Shown one piece after another: positions 9,627 through 18,845 of a stretch of 64,000 nucleotides of DNA; position 1 is the stretch's first letter, and each line of letters begins with the position of its first letter. The notes under the pieces were generated by a model, which was given only the letters and a program-made list of their open reading frames with translations, was not told the origin of the DNA and did not search any database. The position numbers were made by a program, and so were the translations under genes. This DNA comes from Nitrosomonas sp. (GTDB lineage: Bacteria; Pseudomonadota; Gammaproteobacteria; Burkholderiales; Nitrosomonadaceae), in NCBI GenBank assembly GCA_024281675.1, contig JAMXAG010000001.1, positions 310,001 through 374,000 on the forward strand, given 5' to 3'.

Positions 9627-10793
9627 ATGTCTGGTAATACATTAGGAAAGCTTTTTTGTGTTTCTTCTTTTGGCGAATCACATGGTCCGGCGATTGGCTG
9701 CGTAGTGGATGGGTGTCCGCCCGGATTGGCAATCTCGACGGAAGACATTCAACAGGAATTGGATAGGCGTAAACCTGGCACATCACGACACGTGACACAG
9801 CGCCGCGAATCGGACCAAGTGGAAATTCTATCCGGTGTATTCGAGGGCTTCACTACCGGTACACCCATTGCATTATTGATTCGTAATGAAGATCAGCGCA
9901 GTAAAGATTACAGCAAGATCATGGATGTGTTTCGTCCCGGCCATGCGGATTATACCTATTGGCAAAAATACGGTATTCGCGATTATCGAGGTGGTGGGCG
10001 TGCATCAGCACGTGAAACTGCCGTGCGTGTAGCAGCGGGTGCCATTGCAAAAAAATGGCTACGGGAAAAATTTTCAATCAATATTCGGGGCTATTTGTCG
10101 CAACTGGGACCTATCGAAATACCCTTTAAACAATGGGATGATATCAATCATAATCCCTTTTTTGTGGCCGACAACAGCTACGTTACACAATTAGAAAACT
10201 TTATGGACCAATTGCGCAAATCGGGCGAATCGGTCGGGGCCAAGATTAGCGTTGTTGCGGAAGGAGTGCCTGTCGGGCTGGGAGAGCCTGTTTACGATCG
10301 CTTGGATGCAGAAATAGCTTATGCCATGATGAGTATCAATGCGGTGAAAGGCGTTGAAATAGGCGCAGGTTTTTCCTGCATCACACAAAAAGGTACAGAA
10401 CATTCCGATGAAATAACACCGGATGGATTTTTGAGCAATAATGCCGGAGGTATACTGGGTGGCATTTCAACCGGACAAGACATTACTGTCAATATTGCGA
10501 TCAAACCAACATCCAGTATACGTTTAGAAAGACGTTCAATCGACAAAAACGGTATGCCGGTGATTGTCGAAACGCACGGTCGACATGATCCCTGTGTCGG
10601 CATTCGTGCTACACCTATTGCCGAAGCCATGCTTGCATTGGTGTTAATAGATCATGTATTACGTCATCGCGCACAGAATACCGATGTGTGTTGCGCAACA
10701 CCTAAAATACCCGGAAAAACGATGACCCATTATCAGAGTTCGAATATTCAGCCATCTGTGAAAGAAGATCCAAAACCGGAAGAAGATGTTTAA
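9627..10793 (+). CDS. aroC: Chorismate synthase
   Basis: This enzyme makes chorismate from 5-enolpyruvylshikimate 3-phosphate using reduced FMN, the last step of the shikimate pathway. Diagnostic blocks are present: [18 protein letters not shown] at residues 16-33, the RRESD segment with Arg48-type residues, the [14 protein letters not shown] and [12 protein letters not shown] motifs, and [13 protein letters not shown]. At 388 residues it is slightly long; the last 30 or so residues (after the HRAQNTD segment) are a polar, non-conserved tail. It is monocistronic here. Confidence 0.97.
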   Translation: MSGNTLGKLFCVSSFGESHGPAIGCVVDGCPPGLAISTEDIQQELDRRKPGTSRHVTQRRESDQVEILSGVFEGFTTGTPIALLIRNEDQRSKDYSKIMDVFRPGHADYTYWQKYGIRDYRGGGRASARETAVRVAAGAIAKKWLREKFSINIRGYLSQLGPIEIPFKQWDDINHNPFFVADNSYVTQLENFMDQLRKSGESVGAKISVVAEGVPVGLGEPVYDRLDAEIAYAMMSINAVKGVEIGAGFSCITQKGTEHSDEITPDGFLSNNAGGILGGISTGQDITVNIAIKPTSSIRLERRSIDKNGMPVIVETHGRHDPCVGIRATPIAEAMLALVLIDHVLRHRAQNTDVCCATPKIPGKTMTHYQSSNIQPSVKEDPKPEEDV

Positions 10794-11010
10794 GGCATTA
10801 CTACAATAAATGATGCATTAAAATTGACGTGATAGGCTATAAATAATAAGTCTCTAGACTAGCAGACACAATCTATTAGTCTATTAAGATGTTAAGAAAC
10901 AGTAAATGAAATTTCAATATAATACTGTTCGATCGAATTATCCGTGTATACGGATTAGATTAGCCTGATGTAACGTAAAAAATATAACTTCGAATTCCGT
11001 TATTGCTGCA

Positions 11011-11022
11011 ATCTGATATAAT
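11011..11022 (+). promoter_or_regulatory. Extended -10 promoter of tRNA-Arg
   Basis: TGATATAAT ending at 11022 is an extended -10 box, 43 bases before the tRNA. A matching -35 is not obvious. The C-rich stretch just after it would start the leader. Confidence 0.5.
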
Positions 11023-11065
11023 CTCCCCCGCTGGTTAAAAAACCGGAACGAAATGATTATATTGA

Positions 11066-11142
11066 GCGCCCGTAGCTCAGTTGGATAGAGTACTTGGCTA
11101 CGAACCAAGGGGTCGTGGGTTCGAATCCTGCCGGGCGCGCCA
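11066..11142 (+). tRNA. tRNA-Arg(ACG)
   Basis: The 77-base gene folds as a cloverleaf: acceptor stem GCGCCCG with CGGGCGC, discriminator G and encoded CCA. The anticodon stem CTTGG/CCAAG encloses CTACGAA, so the anticodon is ACG (read as ICG after deamination), decoding CGU, CGC and CGA. Confidence 0.97.
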
Positions 11143-11221
11143 CGGGTACCATCATATAAAATATGTCAATGAGGGTTGGAAAAATTTTCATTGACATCAT
11201 AACAAACAGTACTTAGTAAAT

Positions 11222-11297
<76 letters not shown>

Positions 11298-11305
11298 ATA
11301 AAAAC

Positions 11306-11341
11306 AAGCACTTAGAGATCGATAATCTTAAGTGCTTTTTT
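11306..11341 (+). terminator. Rho-independent terminator after tRNA-Phe
   Basis: AAGCACTTA and TAAGTGCTT form a 9-bp stem extended by an inner AGAT/ATCT helix, followed by a run of Ts. It lies 8 bases past the CCA. Confidence 0.85.
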
Positions 11342-11539
11342 ATTTTCTGTGTTTGTGTAGCCATGGTGTAGGAAATTTAAATACAACTGAAAGGGACAGA
11401 ACAGGTATAGAAATGGAGTAAATCGAACATAAAAAGGGTTTTCTCATTTTACTGATCAAGTGTCAATGGGTTGATCATTTGTCACAGTGCTAGATTTTCA
11501 TTGCTTTTATCGAGAATTGTAGGGAACAAGAGACTTTGA

Positions 11540-11570
11540 TTGACCTGTATAGACTAGCTTGTGTTATAAT
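11540..11570 (+). promoter_or_regulatory. Promoter of the initiator tRNA gene
   Basis: TTGACC (11540-11545) and an extended -10 TGTTATAAT ending at 11570 are separated by 19 bases. Transcription would start just a few bases before the tRNA at 11582. Confidence 0.6.
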
Positions 11571-11581
11571 CCTCGTCCTGA

Positions 11582-11887
<306 letters not shown>

Positions 11888-11989
11888 TTTTATATATTCC
11901 TTATTTAAAATTATTTATTTAGAGATTCTCAAAGTTACGCTGCTAATAATACCCATTATTCCTACACTCTTCTGTACGGTATAGAACAT

Positions 11990-12320
11990 TGCTTCTGCTC
12001 CTCAATATAAGAAAGATCATAAGCTATGCTACAAGAAGGAGGAATTTGCTAATTAATTGATAATCAAATTGGATCTGAAAAAACCCCAATGCGTTCGTGA
12101 GAGAAGGGAGGAGAAAACGCACTGGGAGGGTTTAGATCTACTTCCTTGACGAATCCCGGCTATGCTAAACGCACTTCGTCATGCGGTCTTCACATCTAGA
12201 GAGTTATCAGCTGTGAGATAAGATTGTATTTATATTTTTGGATAAGTTCCGTGCGGTTGCTAACATAAGAACCATGACCGCCCCGCCGATATAAAAACAC
12301 GGGTATAGTATGTTTTCTGC
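11990..12320. other. Non-coding stretch with inverted repeat
   Basis: No gene is supported here. AAACCCcAaTGCGTT (12081-12095) is the imperfect complement of AACGCActggGAGGGTTT (12116-12133), making a stem of about 13 pairs around a purine-rich 20-base loop. A second short pair, TGACGAA with TTCGTCA, follows. These could be a terminator-like or replication structure of the island. Confidence 0.4.
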
Positions 12321-12326
12321 TGCGAG

Positions 12327-12518
12327 TTATTTGGCGGTCAATGTACGATTACCGTAAATATCCAGAATCTGAAAAACGCTAAGTGAGCAGCCAAGACTTT
12401 TGGTTTTTGCTTCAGCCTCTCCTTCGGTGGAGTACATGCCGATTAATTTATTTTTTGCGCCTAATTCGCATGATTTCAGAAGCTTGAGAGCGTAACCTTT
12501 CGGTAGTTTGTTTTCCAT
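12327..12518 (-). CDS. Small hypothetical protein
   Basis: A 63-residue frame with lysine-rich composition and a segment LIGMYSTEGEAEAKTKSLGC. I recognise no family. The upstream TTAGAAT is a poor ribosome site, so the call rests on the length and the position between island genes on the same strand. Confidence 0.4.
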   Translation of the reverse strand: MENKLPKGYALKLLKSCELGAKNKLIGMYSTEGEAEAKTKSLGCSLSVFQILDIYGNRTLTAK

Positions 12519-12630
12519 ATTCTAATATACTTAATATTGTGAATAATCAATTATGTAGCTGATTTGCTGCGGTTCAGGTTGTTTTGAAGATAAGCCTTAA
12601 GTGTTAAAAAATAATAGCTTATTCGTCATT

Positions 12631-13161
12631 CTACTGGTTGTATTCACTTAATAATTGATCTAGTGCCGCAATTCGTGACTTATGCTCTTTAGTGTTAATA
12701 CGCATCTCAAAAAGAGGCGGTAACTTGAAACTACCGTCAATCTCGAAATACCCGTAAACTATTTCATCCAAATATGTTGAAAATAACGTGTCCTGAATGT
12801 CAACCACTTGCCCACCAGTCACAGTAACCCCGGCTTCTTTCAAGGCGGCCACCAGCCAATCAACTCTTTCGAAATACCGATTCGGGATAATTTTAGTTAG
12901 GGTTCGTTCGTTAACAATGCGCTCAACCTCATGAGGTTGTATTGCTTTTATTGTTGTTGCGTTAACCTGTGAACCCGGTTTACTTTTTCCGCCGCCGGTG
13001 TTGCCCGTGATCCTGCCTTGTTTGGTCTGCGTTAAATCCAGATTCTTTGACCGCCAAAGAAGGGCAGATTCAAGGCTATCCGTTGGGCAGCCGCGTTTTA
13101 TGTGCCTGTGAAGCAACTTGCGACTGATCCCGATCTGCTTTGCAAGTTGCGTAATATTCAT
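12631..13161 (-). CDS. HTH protein resembling phage packaging/replication small proteins
   Basis: The 176-residue protein opens with a winged-helix/HTH-like segment, MNITQLAKQIGISRKLLHR, similar to the N-terminal DNA-binding part of terminase small subunits (Nu1 type) or other phage helper proteins. The rest (about 60-176) is not recognisable; it is polar and ends in a basic helix. AGAGGA lies 8 bases before the ATG. It belongs to the minus-strand island genes but is separated from hsdR by 236 bases. Function is not assigned. Confidence 0.65.
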   Translation of the reverse strand: MNITQLAKQIGISRKLLHRHIKRGCPTDSLESALLWRSKNLDLTQTKQGRITGNTGGGKSKPGSQVNATTIKAIQPHEVERIVNERTLTKIIPNRYFERVDWLVAALKEAGVTVTGGQVVDIQDTLFSTYLDEIVYGYFEIDGSFKLPPLFEMRINTKEHKSRIAALDQLLSEYNQ

Positions 13162-13397
13162 TATTAATTTCCTCTAATTTGTTGTAAAGATGTGAACCCG
13201 TTTTCATTTCCGCTCCGCTAGGAAATTAACGAGGATCGAAATACCCGCGTGCTCGAAAAGTCCAGGGAGGAACCGTGATTTTTTAGGATGAACATCCAGC
13301 ATGAAATTTTTTCCGTTTGCCAAATTTCATAAACCAACAAGAAAAACCGATGAAACCGATATAACCGACAAGATTCTCAAGTCTACTGAAGCGTTCT

Positions 13398-16211
13398 CTA
13401 GACACTTCCGCCCATCCCTTCAACAAATGTATCAATAAACGACTTGATCTTATCAGCCACCCGCTCAATGATCGGTTTGCGCTCCAATATCTTGGGCTTA
13501 AAGTTGAGCGTGTCGACAATTTCCTGATCACGTGGCAATCGATTAGCAAAGGTATAGTGGTTCAGTATTTTTTCCAGTTCTTGCGGTGACAGGTTTTCTT
13601 CTGCGCATAGCTTCTTGAGTGCTTCTTTTTTATTGGCCGTCCAATAATTCTCAAACGCTTGAATGACGTTTTCATTCGGCTTGAGTTTGGGCAGGTTTTC
13701 TTCAATGAAGGCTTCAATCAGTGCGCGTTTGCTGCGTAGTTGAATTTCACCGGCCACCAGGTCAATGATTTCCTTCTGGCGTTTCTTCGCTTCCTCAGGA
13801 TTGAGTTTATTCAGGCTAACCAGCAGATTGAGAATATAAGCCACATTGATTTCATCGCGGTGGATCAGGCTCAATTCAAAGTCGACATCTTCAAGAATGG
13901 AGACTTTATCAGGATCAGTGTGTTTTTTTACCTTATCGTGTATATCCAGATATTTGCTTTTGTAGTCTTCAAACTGCTGCGGCTCCAGGTTTAAGTTTGC
14001 ATCATCAAAATCGGCAAAAGTGGTAAGGATGTTCTTAATGCGCAGCAATTCCCTAAACTTGGTGACAAAGGCCAGCTCTGCTTTTTCATCGGGCAACACA
14101 TCCACGCTGGCAACTGTAGGGGCAATGTCTAATAATTCTTCAGTTGCCTTGTTGAATTGCGCCACATAGCTTTCATACGGTTCCAGCAATACTGTTTCTT
14201 TGGCATCCTTGTTTGAGAATAAGGCAATGGCCTCATCGGTGGCGGCTTTCAGATTCCTGAAACACACGATATTGCCCTGCGATTTCTTTTCATTCAGGAT
14301 GCGGTTGGTGCGCGAGAAAGCCTGCACCAGCCCATGAAATTTGAGGTTCTTGTCCACATACAAGGTATTTAAGCGCGGGCTGTCAAAGCCGGTCAGAAAC
14401 ATATTTACTACTAGCAGGATATCAATCTCACCGCTGCGCACCCGTTTGGCAATATCCTGATAATAGTTATAGAAGGATTGATTGTCGTTGGTGCTGTATT
14501 TGGTGCCGAACATCACATTGTAATCGTCAATAAACTCATCCAGCTTATCTCGGCTGCTTTGATTCACCCGTGCATCACTGGGCACATCAGGCGCTTCTTC
14601 CGGAATCATGCCATTGGCCAGCGGGCTGGGTTCATTCGCGGCATAACTGAATATCGTGGCAATTTTAAGCGGGCGTGCTATTCCAGCCTGTTTTTGTTTG
14701 AATAGCGCGTAATACTGGATCAGGTTGTCGATGCTGCTGACGCAAAACATTGCGGTAAAGCTGGGTGCTTTGGTCTTTTGTGCGTGGTGAGCCAGAATGT
14801 AATCGGTGATTTTCTCCAATCGCAGCGGGCTGTCGAATAATTCCTGCTTATTGATCGCCTCGACTTCAATATCCAGTTGATTGGCGCTGTCCTTGTATTG
14901 ATATTTGCCGACATATTCCACGGCAAAGCGCAGCACATTTTCATCCTTGATGGCATCGACAATCACATATTTATGCAAACATTCACCAAATAAATCTTTG
15001 GTGGTCTTGATCTGCCCAAATCCATTGCTGGCGTTATCAGCAAAGATCGGTGTACCGGTAAAGCCAAACATCTGCGCATTACTGAAGAAGCGCTTGATGT
15101 TCTGGTGCGTTTCGCCAAACTGGCTGCGGTGACATTCATCAAAAATAAATACAAACTTGTGAGCTTGCAGGTGTGCAATCTTATCGAAGTAATAGGGTTT
15201 GATCAGTGCGTTATTGAGTTTCTGGATGGTCGTGACAATCAGCTTGGTGCTGTCATCGGTGAGCTGCTTTACCAAATTGTGTGTGTCGGTGGTGGCATCC
15301 ACGCTGCCTTTGGAAAACGCATTGAATTCGCGTGTGGTTTGATAATCCAGGTCTTTGCGGTCGACCACAAACAGCACTTTATGCACCTTGGGCAGGCGCA
15401 TGATGATCTGGCTGGCTTTGAAGGAAGTCAGCGTTTTGCCTGATCCGGTGGTATGCCAGATATACGCATTGTCATTGCTGTTCTTGACCCGATCCACCAG
15501 CGCTTCCGTGGCGTAAAACTGATAAGGGCGTAAAATCTTTAATACGCCTTCCTCAGTAATCACGGTGTAATGCGTGATCATCTTGGCGACATTGCAAGGC
15601 TTTAAAAACTCCTTAGCAAATTTACATAAGTCTGATAGGCGATTATTCCCTTTATCTGTCCAGAAAAAAGTCTGTTCAAACGATTGGAATTTATTGTTTG
15701 AAAAATACTTGGTATTCACGCCATTGCTGATGATGAAGAGCTGCACATATTGAAACAATCCAGCCCCAGCATCATACGATTCATGCTGATAGCGGTTCAC
15801 CTGATGAAACGCCACTTTCAGCTCAGCACCGCGGCGCTTGAGTTCGATCTGCACCAACGGCAAGCCATTGATCAGGATAGTCACGTCATAGCGGTTGTTG
15901 CGTTTGCCTTCCATGCTGATCTGATTCGTTACCTGAAACTCATTCATGCACCAATCATCACAATTGAGGAAACTGATATAAAGCGTTTCAGCAGGTTGCC
16001 CATTGGCGGCTTCACGTTTCAATGCAAACTTGTCGCGCAGTATGCGGGCGCGTTCCACGATAGTGCCGGTGTTGAGATGATTCAGCACCCGGTCAAATTC
16101 GAGCTGGGTCAGCTGGATGTTATTGTTATGGATTTCAAGCTGGCGCTTGAGGTTGGCCAGCATGGCGGCCTCATTATCAATGCGCACGCGGCACTTGATC
16201 CGAGATCGCAT
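13398..16211 (-). CDS. hsdR: Type I restriction endonuclease HsdR, N-terminus missing
   Basis: The protein is the motor/nuclease subunit of a type I restriction system. The nuclease core is present (YDVTILINGLPLVQIELKRRG, with the D...E-K pattern near residues 107-127), followed by the helicase Walker A TGSGKT, DECHR motif II, FTGTP, and the motif V/VI block FLTGFDSPRLNTLYVDK plus QAFSRTNR. It lacks the first 30-40 residues seen in relatives: homology begins around RIDNEAAML, right where the overlapping primase frame breaks off. There is no hsdM or hsdS in the window. The ATG at 16211 is a chance start. Without a methylase and specificity subunit it is unlikely to restrict DNA; it may be a relic. 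Confidence 0.85.
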   Translation of the reverse strand: MRSRIKCRVRIDNEAAMLANLKRQLEIHNNNIQLTQLEFDRVLNHLNTGTIVERARILRDKFALKREAANGQPAETLYISFLNCDDWCMNEFQVTNQISMEGKRNNRYDVTILINGLPLVQIELKRRGAELKVAFHQVNRYQHESYDAGAGLFQYVQLFIISNGVNTKYFSNNKFQSFEQTFFWTDKGNNRLSDLCKFAKEFLKPCNVAKMITHYTVITEEGVLKILRPYQFYATEALVDRVKNSNDNAYIWHTTGSGKTLTSFKASQIIMRLPKVHKVLFVVDRKDLDYQTTREFNAFSKGSVDATTDTHNLVKQLTDDSTKLIVTTIQKLNNALIKPYYFDKIAHLQAHKFVFIFDECHRSQFGETHQNIKRFFSNAQMFGFTGTPIFADNASNGFGQIKTTKDLFGECLHKYVIVDAIKDENVLRFAVEYVGKYQYKDSANQLDIEVEAINKQELFDSPLRLEKITDYILAHHAQKTKAPSFTAMFCVSSIDNLIQYYALFKQKQAGIARPLKIATIFSYAANEPSPLANGMIPEEAPDVPSDARVNQSSRDKLDEFIDDYNVMFGTKYSTNDNQSFYNYYQDIAKRVRSGEIDILLVVNMFLTGFDSPRLNTLYVDKNLKFHGLVQAFSRTNRILNEKKSQGNIVCFRNLKAATDEAIALFSNKDAKETVLLEPYESYVAQFNKATEELLDIAPTVASVDVLPDEKAELAFVTKFRELLRIKNILTTFADFDDANLNLEPQQFEDYKSKYLDIHDKVKKHTDPDKVSILEDVDFELSLIHRDEINVAYILNLLVSLNKLNPEEAKKRQKEIIDLVAGEIQLRSKRALIEAFIEENLPKLKPNENVIQAFENYWTANKKEALKKLCAEENLSPQELEKILNHYTFANRLPRDQEIVDTLNFKPKILERKPIIERVADKIKSFIDTFVEGMGGSV

Positions 16212-16798
16212 AACCCAGCTTCAATGATTGAATTTAGCAGATTATCAGCTTTGGCCGGGTCGATGATTGGCTCTTCCAAAATAAAACCGATCTGGAAATT
16301 ACCCGAGGAAGTCTCGATCTTCCAGCTTGGTTCGAGCGTGATGCGATCAAAATCAACCTTGACACCAACATCATCTAACATGACCGCATACAATGCGACA
16401 AATTGCTTTTTCTGCCGCCTGTATTTGCCTTCGTCATCAGGCTTGAAAGTAGCAAAGCTGGTGTAGTTGTTACTATCATCAGGCAGTGATGTCTTGCCAG
16501 CAATCCAGTGCTTGCCAAACCACGCGCTTTTCCCCACTTTGTTTGGATCACCGGAAAAACTGACTACAATTGGGCGTTCACTGCCAACAATATCTCCAAA
16601 GATACCAGTTATAAAACCAGCATTACTGATTTTAGATAAATCGGTTTCATCGGTTTTGTTGGTTTTGTTTCCTGCTGTTCCAAAATTTGGCGGTGATGAA
16701 TTATTTTCTTCCGCATCTGGGTAAGTTATAATCAGGGCAGTGTTATTAGCTGTATCGAAAGTGCCCTGTTCCCGCAGGGCGTTTTCATTTTTCAGCAT
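16109..16798 (-). pseudogene. RepB-type phage/plasmid primase, C-terminus lost
   Basis: Residues about 100-190 match the RepB-like primase domain of phage and plasmid replication proteins: FATFKPDDEGKYRRQKKQF, a VKVDFDRITL segment, and the typical GFILEEPIIDPAKADNLLNS followed by EAGLCDLGSS. In relatives the next block is the RWMRLP catalytic part and then a helicase domain; here the frame instead enters hsdR sequence read in another phase. The N-terminal 60-70 residues are a low-complexity linker with KTNKTDETD. It starts 2 bases after the stop of the AlpA-like gene, so the two were an operon. The join is between about 16185 and 16225. Confidence 0.75.
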
Positions 16799-16800
16799 GG

Positions 16801-17046
16801 TTATACCTCCACACCTAATACTTTCTTAATCTCACTGACCGGCCATGCAAGGCGGTCATTAATACGGATAGGACGTATCGCACCGTTTTCTAGGCAAGCC
16901 CACGTTCTCAAAGTCTGAGGACGACGATTCAAATAGTGCGCGGCTTCTTCTGTCGTCAGAATCGTGCGCGTGATTTGTTCAAGTGGCGGGAAAATTTGCA
17001 GATTATGCGAAGCTAGTGCTTCTAATGATGCAGGGGTTGTTTTCAT
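16801..17046 (-). CDS. AlpA/excisionase-like helix-turn-helix protein
   Basis: This 81-residue protein has the MerR/AlpA-type winged helix: ILTTEEAAHYLNRRPQTLRTWA, then RPIRINDRLAWPVSEIKKVLGV, the wing. Such proteins activate integrase genes or act as excision/replication switches in P4-like islands. It precedes the primase fragment with 2 bases between them. The 11-bp repeat array lies directly upstream, a likely control or origin region. Confidence 0.8.
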   Translation of the reverse strand: MKTTPASLEALASHNLQIFPPLEQITRTILTTEEAAHYLNRRPQTLRTWACLENGAIRPIRINDRLAWPVSEIKKVLGVEV

Positions 17047-17121
17047 TTTGAACCATCCTTTGCCTTTTAGCGTTATTTAAGATGATTCATCATTGCAGGT
17101 ATGATTTAGTGGTGAAAATCT

Positions 17122-17202
17122 GGCGGAATATCGGCGGGAGAATGGCGGAAATCCGGTGGAAGTTTGCAGAGTTCGCTTAATAGTACGTCGGAATTTTGGC
17201 GG
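17122..17202. repeat. 11-bp periodic GGCGG repeat array (iteron-like)
   Basis: GGCGG/GGTGG blocks start at 17122, 17133, 17144 and 17155, exactly 11 bases apart, each followed by an A-rich half (GGCGGAATATC, GGCGGGAGAAT, GGCGGAAATCC, GGTGGAAGTTT). A fifth GGCGG is at 17198. The spacing of about one helical turn suits binding of a replication initiator or regulator. It sits upstream of the AlpA/primase genes. Confidence 0.6.
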
Positions 17203-18099
17203 TTAGTCTACGTCTCCGGTCAGTAGGTGCTTAGAGGCACGAGAACGTGCCGGCAGGTTATTTGCCAAAGTTCGATATAGACGAGCTTCATCCCATCCTT
17301 CCATCCCCTTGCGAATGAACCACACTCCGGCTTGGTAAGGATTAAACTTTGCTCTAGCTTTTCGGGCGCATATCAATCCTGTTGCTTTGGCCTTATCTGC
17401 CCATTGTTTCCATTTGCCATCAGAAGGAAACATTTTTTCCAGGAATTCCACTGGTACAGGATCAAACAAGGCTGCCAATTTTTCTTCAAAAGCATTTTCG
17501 TCTATCTCAGCCTTGGTTATTGATGCGGCGGATTGCGGCTCTGGTTGTTCGGTTTTCTTGTTCTTCTTTAAAAAATCACATAAGCTTTTTTCCGGAATTA
17601 AAGATTCGCTTCGGTTTGCCTCAAATGGGATGGGAATAGGCTCTTGTGCCAGTGGCTCCAATAAAATATTTAAAGTTGTTGCATCTTGCGGATGGAATGG
17701 AATTATTGAGGATGAATCCATCGGCTCGATTCTTCTGGCATACAACGTTGGAAAAAGTACTTTTTTTGCTGAAGGGTCAGTAAATATGCCATTACTTAAT
17801 TCTTCTATGACCCTTGCATATGAGAATGGTGAGAAACTATCTCTATCTGGATGAATTGCATCTACAGGAATTTTAATGTACCCGCGGAAATTATTTGCTA
17901 TGCAGAAAGATGGCCATAATCCGCCTTCTTCAGTATTTTCTTGTTGAAATTCAAGCGCACCATGAAAATATATACATAAGTCGAGTCCTGATTCTCTGCT
18001 TGCAGCAAACCTTAATACAGCATCAGGTGTGATTTTATCGCTCAGTTCTTCAGTTAAAAATGAAGCGGCTTCATCGAGAGTATAATAGTTTGTCTTCAT
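17203..18099 (-). CDS. Hypothetical island protein
   Basis: The 298-residue protein opens with YTLDEAASFLTEELSDKITPDAVLRFAASRE, a DNA-binding-like helical segment often seen at the start of proteins encoded next to integrases. A middle region is poorly conserved and the C-terminal 90 residues (from about 205) have KWKQWADKAKATGLICARKARAKFNPYQAGVWFI, which I recall in many integrative-element proteins of unknown function. No enzymatic motif is visible. It is transcribed with the other minus-strand genes, 156 bases upstream of the AlpA-like gene. Confidence 0.7.
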   Translation of the reverse strand: MKTNYYTLDEAASFLTEELSDKITPDAVLRFAASRESGLDLCIYFHGALEFQQENTEEGGLWPSFCIANNFRGYIKIPVDAIHPDRDSFSPFSYARVIEELSNGIFTDPSAKKVLFPTLYARRIEPMDSSSIIPFHPQDATTLNILLEPLAQEPIPIPFEANRSESLIPEKSLCDFLKKNKKTEQPEPQSAASITKAEIDENAFEEKLAALFDPVPVEFLEKMFPSDGKWKQWADKAKATGLICARKARAKFNPYQAGVWFIRKGMEGWDEARLYRTLANNLPARSRASKHLLTGDVD

Positions 18100-18249
18100 A
18101 AGTATTTATTCGTCGACGTCTTCAAGAAAACCACTCCAGACCTTGAAGATTTCCGCTTTTCATCCCATCGAGTTAGAGGCTGCCATAGTTGTTCACTTGA
18201 TGATTCCGCTTCTGTCGGATTCCGTCAGGTGGCAGTTATTGCTCGTAAA

Positions 18250-18534
18250 TCAGTGTTGCTTGTTGACCCAATCTCGTAGTGCTTCATTAAGCCTGGTTTG
18301 CCAGCCGTTGCCTGTAGCTTTGAATTGTTCAAGTATTTCAGTATCTATTCGCAGCGTTACTTGTTCTTTTTTTCCGCTTCCCTGTGGCCTTCCTCGCCCC
18401 CGCTTGAATTGACTTAACTCTGCATCAGTTAGCGGTAAATTATCAGGATCGGTAAGCGCGGCTGCTGTAATCTGCGCATCTTCTTCCGGTGAAGGTAGTT
18501 CCAAAATACGACCTGATTTAGTCTTGATTTGCAT
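18250..18534 (-). CDS. brnA: BrnA family antitoxin
   Basis: The 94-residue protein pairs with BrnT. It has a disordered acidic N-terminus and a C-terminal ribbon-helix-helix domain: KKEQVTLRIDTEILEQFKATGNGWQTRLNEALRDWV. This is the usual architecture of BrnA, which neutralises BrnT and represses the operon. Its start overlaps the end of brnT by 17 bases. The RGRGRPQGSGKK stretch is a typical basic linker before the DNA-binding domain. Confidence 0.92.
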   Translation of the reverse strand: MQIKTKSGRILELPSPEEDAQITAAALTDPDNLPLTDAELSQFKRGRGRPQGSGKKEQVTLRIDTEILEQFKATGNGWQTRLNEALRDWVNKQH

Positions 18535-18787
18535 ATTGAATTACCTCTCTATAGTTTGCTTTACGTAAGCTGATTATTCGCCGGTTATCTTCACGGTCGA
18601 CATAAACAGCGCAATATAATCTTTCTCTAATCGGTGCCAAGGCAATCATGCGGGTTTCCCCATAAGTCTGCCGTGTGTCTTGCCATATCAACGCAGCTTC
18701 CCAATCGATAAGCGCTGCATCGGTCAGTGATACGCCATGCTTTTCCTTGTTTATTGCATCCTTAGTGGCATCGCAAATCACTTTCAT
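18518..18787 (-). CDS. brnT: BrnT family toxin
   Basis: The 89-residue protein fits the BrnT ribonuclease toxin (RelE-like fold) family: an N-terminal KDAINKEKHGVSLTDA segment with the conserved KH, WEAALIWQDTR, GETRMIALAPIRERLYCAVYV and the C-terminal RRIISLRKANYREV. BrnT cleaves RNA and inhibits translation. Toxin first, antitoxin second is the normal BrnT-BrnA order. No clear ribosome site precedes the ATG. The pair lies between the integrase and the other island genes and probably stabilises the island. Confidence 0.93.
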   Translation of the reverse strand: MKVICDATKDAINKEKHGVSLTDAALIDWEAALIWQDTRQTYGETRMIALAPIRERLYCAVYVDREDNRRIISLRKANYREVIQYANQD

Positions 18788-18794
18788 ATATTAA

Positions 18795-18845
18795 TGTAGT
18801 TATGTTTATTATAAGAGTCAAGAATTATTTGTAGTTATGTTTATT
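18795..18845. repeat. Direct 16-bp repeat flanking the brnT promoter region
   Basis: TGTAGTTATGTTTATT occurs at 18795-18810 and 18830-18845, 35 bases apart. Between them, on the minus strand, lies TTGACT and TATAAT-like sequence upstream of brnT. The repeats are plausible BrnA operator sites. Confidence 0.55.

Noticed and set aside
13398-16211. A working type I restriction system
   Set aside because: The N-terminus of HsdR is missing and no methylase or specificity gene is present.
15750-16466. 238-codon plus-strand frame
   Set aside because: Antisense to the hsdR and primase sequences; composition follows from the opposite strand.
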